Assembly (NCBI GenBank): GCA_028819075.1
Contig: JAPPMM010000049.1
Span: 124,001 to 188,000 of the forward strand
Source of the DNA: Gammaproteobacteria bacterium
GTDB taxonomy: Bacteria; Gemmatimonadota; Gemmatimonadetes; Longimicrobiales; Gaopeijiaceae
DNA: 64,000 nucleotides
Direction: 5' to 3'
In this document: in pieces, positions 25,070-34,866 of the stretch
How the letters are laid out: each line of letters starts with the position of its first letter
How positions within the stretch are numbered: the first letter of the stretch is position 1
Translations under genes and position numbers: made by a program
Notes under the pieces: generated by a model
The model's database searches: none
Told to the model about the DNA's origin: nothing
Seen by the model: only the letters and a program-made list of their open reading frames with translations

Positions 25070-27559
25070 TCAGCTTCCTTGGCTTTCCGCGACCGCGGGC
25101 TCGGGTCCGCTCATCTGGAAGGCATCGCTTTCGATGACGCCCCGGATGAACGCCGAGATGCGGTAATCCTGTTGCTCGGCTTCGCGTACGATGGCCCGAA
25201 TGCGCGGCTGATCGTAGTACTCGACCCGTCGTCCCAGCGCGTAGGCCATGAGGTTGGCGGTGAAGGTGCGGATCAGGGGTTCGGGGCGCTTGAGCAGTGC
25301 CTCCCGCAGCTCCGCCGGACTCGAGACGGGCGTCGTGTCGTAGAACGTTCCCCGGGTGTCGAGGGGCATGCCGTTCTCGCGAATGCGCCACTTCCCGGAG
25401 ACCCCGAAGTTGTCGAGAGCAAGTCCGATGGGGTCCATGAACTGGTGACAGGCGTTGCACACCGGGTTGGCGGCATGCATCGCCATGCGCTCGCGGGTGG
25501 TCAGCATTCGCCCATCCGCCGATTCCTCGGTTTCCTCAAGGTCGGGCACGCCCGGCGGCGGAGGGGGCGGCGGCGTGCCGAGCAGCACCTCCATGACCCA
25601 TTTGCCCCGTAGCACCGGCGAGGTGCGCCCGGCGTGCGAGGTGAGGGTCAGAATGCTGCCGTGGCCGAACAGCCCGCGCCGGTTTTCGTCCGGGTACTCG
25701 ATCCGGCGGAAATGATCGCCTGCCACATCCGGGATGCCGTAGTGCCGTGCCAGCCGCTCGTCCACGAAGGTGTAGTCCGCGTTGTACAGATCGAAGACGC
25801 TGCGGTCCTCCCGAACCAGGTTGTAGAAGAACAGTTCGGTCTCGCGGTACATCGACTCGCGCAGCTGCTGGTAGAAATCGGGCTGCAGGCGAACGTTGGG
25901 GTTGATCTTCTCCAGGTCCTGAAGGCGCAGCCACTGGGCGGCGAAGCGCGTTCCCAGCGCCTCGGCGCGCGGGTCGGCCAGCATGCGCGTCACCTGGGCG
26001 TCGAGTACCGCCGGATCCGACAGCCGGCCTGCCACCGCCTCCTCCATCAGCTCGTCGTCGGGCGCGGTGCCCCACAGGAAGAACGACAGGCGCGCGGCGA
26101 GGTCGATGTCGCGGATCCGGTAGCCTCCGTCGGCGCGCGTGCTCGAAGGCGGCTCCTCGAAGCGGAAGACGAAATGCGGGCTCGCGAGGATGGCTTCGAG
26201 CGCGGTACCGATGCCCGCCTCGAAACCGCCCTCCTCGGCGCCGGTGCGGAAGAACGCCATCAGGGCGGTCATGTCCTCGTCGACCAACGGCCGGCGGAAC
26301 GCCTTCTGCCCAAGCCGGGAGATGATCTCGGTCGCGCAGGCGGTCTCCTCCGAGGGCTCCGTGGGCCGGCAGGTGAAGATGGCCCGGCGGCTGGCGGTCT
26401 CCGACACCCCGGTGGGGTTGAAGGGGCCGCCGATGACCAGGTCGCGCAGATGCGGCAGCGCCAGCAGGCCGTACGTGCCGGCGATGGCCGTGCTCGCGAG
26501 TGACCAGTCGTGCGGGGAGATCAGGTCCTGGACCGGGCCTTCCGCGTACTTCAGGAAGGCGGCGGTCACGCGGTGGTTGCCGGAACGCACGAACACCGGG
26601 TCGGTGCGCATCTCGACGCCGTTGGGGTCGGAGACGTGCATCCAGCGGTCGAGTTCGAGGACCGCCACCCGCTCGCCGTCGACGGAGATCTCGAGTTGCT
26701 CGGGAAATTCGTCCGTGTGCAGCGCGTTGCGCCCGTTGCCGACCAGGGTTCCGGTGGTTTCGTGGTGGAACGAGACCCGGAAGACGTACTCGCCGTCGGC
26801 GGGGAAGTTGTGCTCGACGCTGATGCCGCCGCGGGTACCGTAGGGGGCACCCTCCACCCGCTCGGTCTGAGAGGCCCAGCGGGAGACCTGGTACTGGGTC
26901 TCGCTCGCGGTGGCGGCCGCATCGCCCAGGGCAAGCCGCGCGATGCCGCTGGCCCCGTTCAGGTAGGCCTCCAGCAGGGTGGGCGAGAGCATCTGGGCGT
27001 CGGCGATATTGTCGAAGTTCGCGCTCTTGGTGTCGAGCGGAAGGTATTCGCCCGCGTCGATGTCGAGATCGAGGAGGTCCTTGACCGAGCGCTCGTATTC
27101 CGCGCGGTTCAGGCGCTGGAAGGAACGGGCGCCGGGATTGGGGTTGGCCGCGATCGCGGCGTCCATTCGATCCTCGAGCGTGCTGACCAGGAGCTCGAGA
27201 GTGTCGCCGACGGGGCGGGGCATCCCCGGCGGGGGCATCATCCCGGCGCGCAGCTTGAGGATCATCTTCTCCACGGTCACGGCGCGCGCGGCCAGGTCGT
27301 CGATGTCGAAGCCGGCCAGCGACAGGTTGCCGGTTAGCAGCGCGTCGTTGTGGCAGACCTGGCAGTAGCGCTGAACGACTGCGGTGAGGGTGGCGTCGGG
27401 CAGATCGGCGGCACCGGACGCATCGTCCGCCAACATCCGGGCGACCCCGTACTCCGCGTCGCCGGGCTGGAACGTCGAGGTGGCGTTCCCGAAATCGCCG
27501 GTGCCGGCAGCCGCCAACCCGATGCCCGCCACGATCGCCATCGATGCAATTGCTTTCAT
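25070..27559 (-). CDS. DUF1587/1595/1592/1588/1585 multidomain cytochrome-type protein, cassette 2
   Basis: 829 residues from ATG 27559, with GGGGA upstream and a Sec signal. It has the same domain order as copy 1: CQVCHND haem-type site, DUF1587 (FQRLNRAEYERSVKDLLDL), DUF1595 (KAFRRPLVDEDM, ASPHFVFRFE), DUF1592 (RMLADPRAEALGTRFAAQW), DUF1588 with seven prolines and CNACHQFMDP, and DUF1585 (MAYALGRRVEYYDQP). Two CxxCH motifs suggest dihaem redox function in the periplasm, though haem attachment is not proven. It heads cassette 2, 156 bases after the ABC-F gene. Confidence 0.88.
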   Translation of the reverse strand: MKAIASMAIVAGIGLAAAGTGDFGNATSTFQPGDAEYGVARMLADDASGAADLPDATLTAVVQRYCQVCHNDALLTGNLSLAGFDIDDLAARAVTVEKMILKLRAGMMPPPGMPRPVGDTLELLVSTLEDRMDAAIAANPNPGARSFQRLNRAEYERSVKDLLDLDIDAGEYLPLDTKSANFDNIADAQMLSPTLLEAYLNGASGIARLALGDAAATASETQYQVSRWASQTERVEGAPYGTRGGISVEHNFPADGEYVFRVSFHHETTGTLVGNGRNALHTDEFPEQLEISVDGERVAVLELDRWMHVSDPNGVEMRTDPVFVRSGNHRVTAAFLKYAEGPVQDLISPHDWSLASTAIAGTYGLLALPHLRDLVIGGPFNPTGVSETASRRAIFTCRPTEPSEETACATEIISRLGQKAFRRPLVDEDMTALMAFFRTGAEEGGFEAGIGTALEAILASPHFVFRFEEPPSSTRADGGYRIRDIDLAARLSFFLWGTAPDDELMEEAVAGRLSDPAVLDAQVTRMLADPRAEALGTRFAAQWLRLQDLEKINPNVRLQPDFYQQLRESMYRETELFFYNLVREDRSVFDLYNADYTFVDERLARHYGIPDVAGDHFRRIEYPDENRRGLFGHGSILTLTSHAGRTSPVLRGKWVMEVLLGTPPPPPPPGVPDLEETEESADGRMLTTRERMAMHAANPVCNACHQFMDPIGLALDNFGVSGKWRIRENGMPLDTRGTFYDTTPVSSPAELREALLKRPEPLIRTFTANLMAYALGRRVEYYDQPRIRAIVREAEQQDYRISAFIRGVIESDAFQMSGPEPAVAESQGS

Positions 27560-27625
27560 GCGCTCGTCCCCGCTTCTCTGACTGACCCCGCCCGTGGCGG
27601 GTGCGGATATGCTCGAAGTCTTCCG

Positions 27626-27647
27626 CCCGCAGGCCCGTACCTGCGGG
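27626..27647. promoter_or_regulatory. Inverted repeat upstream of cassette 2
   Basis: CCCGCAGG (27626-27633) and CCTGCGGG (27640-27647) form a perfect inverted repeat with a six-base spacer about 70 bases upstream of the cassette 2 start codon. It may be an operator, or a terminator stem for the ABC-F gene before it; there is no U-tract. Confidence 0.4.
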
Positions 27648-27715
27648 ACACACGCCAACCCGGGCGGAGACAACCCCGCAGCCTTGATTCTACAGCGAAA
27701 CCCCGGGCTTCGCCA

Positions 27716-29650
<1,935 letters not shown>

Positions 29651-29685
29651 GGCCGGGACGGATGCGTCCTGAGCAAGGTGGGCTG

Positions 29686-30978
29686 CTACGCCGGCCGCAG
29701 GTCTGCGAGCGCTTCGATGAGGCGGTCGATCTCCGCGGTGGTGTTGTACACGTGCGTGGAAACCCGGATGGCCTCGTGGCCGTCGCGGCGGTGCTCGTCG
29801 ATGTGGATGGAGGCGCGCTCGGCGACGACCGGCACCGAGGCGACGGCGTCGACGCCCTCGATCTCGAAGATGGTCGATGCGGGCCCGCTGGTCTCGGGGT
29901 TTGCACCGCTGACGAGGCGAACCCCCGGCAGGTCGGCGAGGCGCTCCTTCAGGTAGTCGGAGAGGAAGCGCGTGCGGGCTGCGACGCCGTCGATGCCCAC
30001 CTGTTCCATGAACGCGAGGGAGGCGGCCAGGGCGGCGCGAACGGGCAGATCGTTGGTGCCGGGAGGCTCGAAGGCGGGGTTCTCGGGCGTGGCGTCGTAT
30101 GCGAAGGCGGAGCGGATGTGCTCTCTCGCGCCCGCGCGCACGTAGAGAAAACCGGTACCCATGGGGCCCAGGAACCACTTGTGCAGGCTGGCCGAATAGG
30201 TGTCGCACCCCATGTCGTGAAGGTCGACCGGGAACATGCCCACCGCTTGCGCGCCGTCCACGTGCGAGAAGATCCCGCGTTCGCGCGCTAGCGCCGCAAG
30301 CCTGCGGACCGGATAGAGGTGGCCGCCGCGCGTGACATGGCAGAAGGCGATCACGCGCGTGCGGGGAGTGAGCGCGGCCTCGAAGGCCTCAACCACCTCG
30401 GCCGCGCCGGAAAGCGGGCTGGGGATGAACACCTCCCGGGTCACGATGCCGTCCCGGGCGGCCCGCAGCTGCCAGGGGCGGCGGCCAGCCGGGTGCTCCT
30501 GGGTGGTGAAGACGACTTCGTCGCCCGGGTGCAGGTCGAAGCCGGCGGCGCTGAGGTGAAGCGCCTCGGTGGCGTTGCGGGTCAGGGAAAGCTCGCCCTC
30601 GTCGGCGCCCAGGAAGGCCGCGAGCCCGGGACGGACCCGGCCGGCGACGAGTTCGCGGAGTTCGCCTGTGGCCCTCCGGGGTTCGCGCGAGACCGCCTGG
30701 TAGCCGTCGGCGACCGCTCGCGCGACGCTCCCGGGAGGCATGCCCAGGCCGGCGTTGTTCATGTAGGCGGTGCCTGCTTCAAGGTCGAAGGCGGCCCGTA
30801 CATGCGCCCACGCGGGGTCGTCGACCCCGTCCGGGCGGGCGAGGGGGGCGTCGTCCGGTGGGGCCGGAAGGGTGCCGTCATCGGTCTGCGGCGTACTCTG
30901 CCCACACGCCGTCAGCCAGGCCCCGGCCGCGCCGGCGGCCCCCGTCCCCACGAACGCGCGTCGCGACAGCCCGGCCAT
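29686..30978 (-). CDS. Exported class-V aminotransferase-like PLP enzyme
   Basis: 430 residues. The N-terminus shows a twin-arginine motif (SRRAFV) followed by a lipobox-like LTAC (cysteine 25), so a folded PLP enzyme appears to be exported and perhaps lipidated. The catalytic lysine context is SASLHKWFLGPMGTGFLYVR. Other class-V features include EELVFTTQEHP-like FTTQEHPAG and SHVDGAQAVG. Relatives act as cysteine desulfurases or isopenicillin-N-epimerase-like enzymes; the substrate cannot be assigned. The start has GGGAGGAAA. It precedes the ABC-F gene by 35 bases. Confidence 0.85.
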   Translation of the reverse strand: MAGLSRRAFVGTGAAGAAGAWLTACGQSTPQTDDGTLPAPPDDAPLARPDGVDDPAWAHVRAAFDLEAGTAYMNNAGLGMPPGSVARAVADGYQAVSREPRRATGELRELVAGRVRPGLAAFLGADEGELSLTRNATEALHLSAAGFDLHPGDEVVFTTQEHPAGRRPWQLRAARDGIVTREVFIPSPLSGAAEVVEAFEAALTPRTRVIAFCHVTRGGHLYPVRRLAALARERGIFSHVDGAQAVGMFPVDLHDMGCDTYSASLHKWFLGPMGTGFLYVRAGAREHIRSAFAYDATPENPAFEPPGTNDLPVRAALAASLAFMEQVGIDGVAARTRFLSDYLKERLADLPGVRLVSGANPETSGPASTIFEIEGVDAVASVPVVAERASIHIDEHRRDGHEAIRVSTHVYNTTAEIDRLIEALADLRPA

Positions 30979-31100
30979 GGTTTCCTCCCGCGTTGGTGGA
31001 TCCCGGTTGCGCTCGCCCCTTACCGCCAGCCAGGCGGCGGCGGAGCAATGCAGTGGGGGATGCTAACGCGAAATGGGCGGTCGCGCGCGCCCGGACGCGG

Positions 31101-31493
31101 TCAGGTGGTGGAACGCACCGCGGTGAATTCCCGATCTCCGCCGCGGGCGCCCGAGACCGTGCCCGTCATCTGATCACCCTGAATGGTCGCGCTGTAGCTC
31201 TGCGTGACCTCGCGATTCCGCAGTGTGCGCGTGACCTGGAAGGTGATCCGGCCATCCTCGAAAGCGACATTCTGAAGTTGAGTGCTCCCGTTGCGGGCCG
31301 TGGCCGAGCCCGTGAGCGCGTCGCCGTCTGCGGCGAAGGTCAGCGTCTGGGTCACGCTGCCGCGCGGGGTCTCGAGCGTCATCTCCCAGGCGCCCAGGAC
31401 GGCCGAGAAGTCGGAGGAAGTCTGAGCCGAAGCCCTGGTAGCGGGAACGGACGCCAGTGTGAGGGCGAAGGCAAGGGCGATCAATCGGGACAT
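31101..31493 (-). CDS. Small exported beta-rich protein
   Basis: 130 residues from ATG 31493, with AAGGAG about 12 bases upstream. A Sec signal ends RASAQ. The mature 105 residues are beta-rich with repeated short strands (GAWEMTLETPRGSVTQTLTF, DALTGSATARNGS, GRITFQVTRTL, DQMTGTVSGARGG), like small lipocalin-like or DUF-type proteins seen in this phylum in which a GxW opening is followed by G-x-x-x-G hairpins. No catalytic residue is evident. It is divergent from the lipoprotein gene at 31724. Confidence 0.7.
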   Translation of the reverse strand: MSRLIALAFALTLASVPATRASAQTSSDFSAVLGAWEMTLETPRGSVTQTLTFAADGDALTGSATARNGSTQLQNVAFEDGRITFQVTRTLRNREVTQSYSATIQGDQMTGTVSGARGGDREFTAVRSTT

Positions 31494-31723
31494 CGTGGGA
31501 TCAGCTCCTTTTGGGGCGTGATGTTGGTCGGGCGCCCCGCAGTCGGGATTGCCCGGATCGGTACACGGTCGTGCAGTTTCTTGGACAGCCGCTGGCCACG
31601 AAGCGTTGCCCGTCCGGATCCGGTGCTCCGACATCCAACGTTACTTCTCCCGACCACGCTATTACCTTGGGAGGCGCGCTGTCTCCCGTTTCGCCCCGCA
31701 GCCCTCGCCCGAGGTGTTCGCCC

Positions 31724-32209
31724 ATGAAGCCCGGCAACCCGGTCCAGCCCTTCCGATGCCGGAGCCTTCAGTGCGGACTGCGGGTGTTGCTCGCGTTCGC
31801 GCTGCCGCTCGCGGCCGGCTGCTACACCTATACCCAGGTGGGGGTGGAGGCCGTGGCGCCGGGAGAAGCGGTGCGGCTGCGCGTGTTCGAGCAGGCCGTC
31901 GACCGCCTCCCGGCGCAACTGGAGAGGAGAACGCAGGTCGAAGGCACCGTGGTCGACATGGACGCCGGGCGTCTCAACCTGCTCCCGGAGCTGGGATCGG
32001 TGACGACGGATCCGATTGCACTCCCGGTATCCGACATCGAGGCCATCGCCCGCAGGGAGCTGGACCGGACCCGCACCTGGGTCTCGGTGGCCGTCGGCGC
32101 GGCGCTCGGTGTGGGGCTGCTCCTGTCGATCGAGGGCGAACCTGCGGGGACCTCGGGCGGACCCATCACGGAATTCATGACGGGGTGGTCGCTCCGACTG
32201 GGTGGGTGA
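31724..32209 (+). CDS. Small lipoprotein, relative of the cassette 2 lipoprotein
   Basis: 161 residues from ATG 31724 with GAGGTG upstream. Lipobox LAAGC (cysteine 33), then YTYTQVGVEAVAPGEAVRLR, a middle part with a short hydrophilic strand pair (VEGTVVDMDAGRLNLL) and a hydrophobic stretch WVSVAVGAALGVGLLL near the end. It parallels the lipoprotein at 21253-21762 in length, mature N-terminus and late hydrophobic stretch. Function is unknown. It converges on the LeuA-like gene with only 19 bases between. Confidence 0.7.
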   Translation: MKPGNPVQPFRCRSLQCGLRVLLAFALPLAAGCYTYTQVGVEAVAPGEAVRLRVFEQAVDRLPAQLERRTQVEGTVVDMDAGRLNLLPELGSVTTDPIALPVSDIEAIARRELDRTRTWVSVAVGAALGVGLLLSIEGEPAGTSGGPITEFMTGWSLRLGG

Positions 32210-32228
32210 TCGCCGACACGGCCGCTCT

Positions 32229-33506
32229 CTAACCCTCCGCGATCGCCTCCTCCACCGGATCGCCGCGGTGCTCCCGCACGATATCCATGACCTCTTCGTC
32301 GGTCAGGACGCGATTGGACGCCTTCGCGCGCGCCAGAATCGCGGAACACAGTTCGTCGTCGACGGGAATGCGGCGCGAGGCCAGCCAGTAGCTGACGTTC
32401 GACAGTCCGCTCATGTGGCCGATCTCGATTTCCTGGTCGCGCCCGAACCAGTTGGCCGGGACGCCGGAGTACACCCGGTCGGCGAGGTTGCGGTCGCCTC
32501 GCTTCAGCGCCTTGATGATCGCCGCTGCGTGCACCCCTGTGCCCGTGCGGAAGGCGTCGCGGCCAGCCATGGGGTAGCTCGGGTGGATGTCCACCCGGCA
32601 ATAGCGTGACACCGCCTGGCAGTAGCGGCCGAGCTTCGACAGGTCGTGGTCCCACTCGCCCAGCAGCTTGAGGTTCAGCAGCATCTGGTCGATGGAGGCG
32701 TTTCCGACCCGCTCGCCCACGCCCAGACCCGTCCCATGGGCCCGGGTGGCGCCGTATTCGATGGCCAGGATGGCGTTGGTGACCCCCAGGCCGCGGTCGT
32801 TGTGGCCGTGCCAGTCCAGTTCGACCGGCTCGCCCAGGCCACGGATGAGCGAGTGAGTCCAGTCGAACAGGTTCTTCATGCCGTCCGGGGTGACGTGTCC
32901 CACGGTGTCGCAGAGACACAGGCGACGCACCCCCAGGCGGACGGCGGCGCGAAAGATGGGATCCAGCACGTCCGGCCGCGAGCGCGTGGTGTCCTCCGTG
33001 ACCAGACACACCTCGAGGCCTTCGCGCATGGCGAAGGTCACGGTCTCGTCGATGCGCCGCAGAAGCGTGTCGACGCTCCAGGATTCGACGTAGAGGCGGA
33101 TGGGACTCGAGCCGATGAAGGTGTAGACCTCCATCGGCACGCCGGTCCGCTGGGCAATGTCGGCTACCGGCTCCACGTCGCGCACCATGGTGCGGGCGGC
33201 GCACATCGGCTTGAGCTTCATGCCGCTGTCGCGGATCTCTTCTACCAGGGCCCGGACATCGTCCCGCGCCCGCTTGCCTGCCCCGGGAAGCCCGACATCC
33301 GCCATCCGGATGCCGAGGTCTTCCATTAGGTGGATGAGCTCGATCTTCTGCTCGATGGTGGGATCGGTTACCGAAGGGGACTGGAGACCGTCCCTCAGGG
33401 TTTCGTCCACCAGGTCGAAGCGGCCCGGTGCGAGGGGAGCCCGCTTGTACAACTGGTTCCAGTCGAAGATGACGTCCTGCCCGGCGTCGACCGTACCTGT
33501 TCGCAC
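32229..33506 (-). CDS. LeuA/homocitrate-synthase-like HMGL-family enzyme
   Basis: 425 residues from GTG 33506 behind GGGAGG. The TIM-barrel opens with DETLRDGLQSPSV (the catalytic R-D pair of the family), and the metal-binding signature HGHNDRGLGVTN is present, followed by HGTGLGVGERVGNASIDQML. The family condenses acetyl-CoA with 2-oxo acids (isopropylmalate, citramalate or homocitrate synthases) or splits HMG-CoA; sequence alone does not choose. The LeuA regulatory domain is absent at this length. It lies 35 bases after a SusD gene, so it may belong to the cassette 3 operon, an unusual place for such a cytoplasmic enzyme. Confidence 0.8.
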   Translation of the reverse strand: MRTGTVDAGQDVIFDWNQLYKRAPLAPGRFDLVDETLRDGLQSPSVTDPTIEQKIELIHLMEDLGIRMADVGLPGAGKRARDDVRALVEEIRDSGMKLKPMCAARTMVRDVEPVADIAQRTGVPMEVYTFIGSSPIRLYVESWSVDTLLRRIDETVTFAMREGLEVCLVTEDTTRSRPDVLDPIFRAAVRLGVRRLCLCDTVGHVTPDGMKNLFDWTHSLIRGLGEPVELDWHGHNDRGLGVTNAILAIEYGATRAHGTGLGVGERVGNASIDQMLLNLKLLGEWDHDLSKLGRYCQAVSRYCRVDIHPSYPMAGRDAFRTGTGVHAAAIIKALKRGDRNLADRVYSGVPANWFGRDQEIEIGHMSGLSNVSYWLASRRIPVDDELCSAILARAKASNRVLTDEEVMDIVREHRGDPVEEAIAEG

Positions 33507-33541
33507 AAAACCTCCCGGCGGGCCCCCCGCCCGGGCTTCAG

Positions 33542-34810
33542 TCAGCTCACCCGATTCAGAGGGTTCGAGTTGGTGTCGATCTCGCTGACCCCCACGGGGA
33601 AGCAGTTGCTGCGCCCCGACATGTCCTCCATGGGCGTTGCGCCGGGACTTGACTGAAGGCCCCAGCGGCGCAGGTCGGCGAAACGGCGGTTGTCGAACCA
33701 CAGCTCGACGCGGCGCTCCTGCTTGAGCGCGGTCCACGCCTCGGTCGCGTTGGAGGCGGTCGCGGGCGGCAGGGCCTCCCCGGTGTGATCGCTCACTACG
33801 CTGGTCCGAACCTGGTTGATGAGGTCCATCGCCGCCTGGAAGTTCCCCGGGTTGTTGGCCAGGATCTCCTCCGCCTGAATCAGGATCATCTCCCGTCCCG
33901 ACGCGAGGGTGTGCGGCGCGGTCTTGCTCGTGAACTTGAGCTGCACGTAGAAGGGGAGGTTGTACACCATGGTGACGGCGTCCGCGATCTCATACCACCC
34001 CATGCGCGGGTCGCCGGTCTCGGTGTAGTAGCTCTCGGCGAAGGTGCCCCAGATGGTGTACTCCCGCCAGGGGTCCGACGCCCCGCGGAAGTAGACCTCG
34101 TTGGGATCCGGGAAGTCGTCCAGATCGTAGTGGTGCAACTGGAAGACGAAGTCCTCGGGGATGCCGGTGGCGTCGCTCCGGGCGCCGCTCCAGTCTCCGA
34201 GCCACATGCGCACGTCGGCCCGCCCGGCCTGGGCGGCGAGCGCGATGTCGGAGGCTCCGGAGGCGTTGCCGACGCCGATCGCCTCGGTGAAGAACTCCTC
34301 CGCGCGCGTCAGAAAGTCGGTGTAGGGCTGCTCCGGACCTCCATCGAACACGGCGATGCACATGTTGTGGCCCAGGGTCCGGTTGGCGAAGCCGGCCAGC
34401 ACCAGAAGCCTGCCGGCGATCTGGTTCGAACCGAACTCGCCGCCCAGAGCCTCTTCCAGCCGGCGCACGCCGTCCTCCGCCATCCAGCGGGCCTGCTGGG
34501 CCCGCTCCCAGTGATCGTCCACATTCTCGGAGGTGAGCTTCCCGTTGTAGAACTCCGAGTCGACCAGCCCTCCCGGCGTTCCTTCGAAGCTCGTCAGCCC
34601 CGAGTCGTAGGCCAGCCGCGTGTACGCGAGCGCGTTCGCGCGCCGAACGCCCTGGAGCACCGACGGGAACGCCTGTTCGTCGTTCAGGAACTCGTCCTGA
34701 ACGGGGCCGGGGTTGGTCACTTCCAGATCGCACCCGGTGGCGGCCAGGGCGGCCACGGCCACCAGAGGCGCGATCCGGCGCCTGTATGCAGTGGTTCGCT
34801 GTATGCGCAT
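33542..34810 (-). CDS. SusD/RagB-type outer-membrane lipoprotein, cassette 3 region
   Basis: 422 residues from ATG 34810. Lipobox AATGC (cysteine 27) followed by DLEVTNPGPV, as in the other SusD here. Further blocks: GHNMCIAVFDGGPEQ, FFTEAIGVGNASGAS, LKQERRVELWFDNRRFADL and a C-terminal NCFPVGVSEIDTN. It is about 140 residues shorter than the SusD at 16114 but complete. It follows its SusC by 56 bases. Substrate unknown. Confidence 0.87.
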   Translation of the reverse strand: MRIQRTTAYRRRIAPLVAVAALAATGCDLEVTNPGPVQDEFLNDEQAFPSVLQGVRRANALAYTRLAYDSGLTSFEGTPGGLVDSEFYNGKLTSENVDDHWERAQQARWMAEDGVRRLEEALGGEFGSNQIAGRLLVLAGFANRTLGHNMCIAVFDGGPEQPYTDFLTRAEEFFTEAIGVGNASGASDIALAAQAGRADVRMWLGDWSGARSDATGIPEDFVFQLHHYDLDDFPDPNEVYFRGASDPWREYTIWGTFAESYYTETGDPRMGWYEIADAVTMVYNLPFYVQLKFTSKTAPHTLASGREMILIQAEEILANNPGNFQAAMDLINQVRTSVVSDHTGEALPPATASNATEAWTALKQERRVELWFDNRRFADLRRWGLQSSPGATPMEDMSGRSNCFPVGVSEIDTNSNPLNRVS

Positions 34811-34866
34811 CGTCAACGACTCCTTCCTGTTTTCGCTGTCGGCTCTCCCCTCGTTCGCCCGCCGCA

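Noticed and set aside
29651..30208. Upstream extension of the ABC-F frame
   Set aside because: It overlaps the aminotransferase and is arginine-rich noise; the ABC-F domain begins at GTG 29650.
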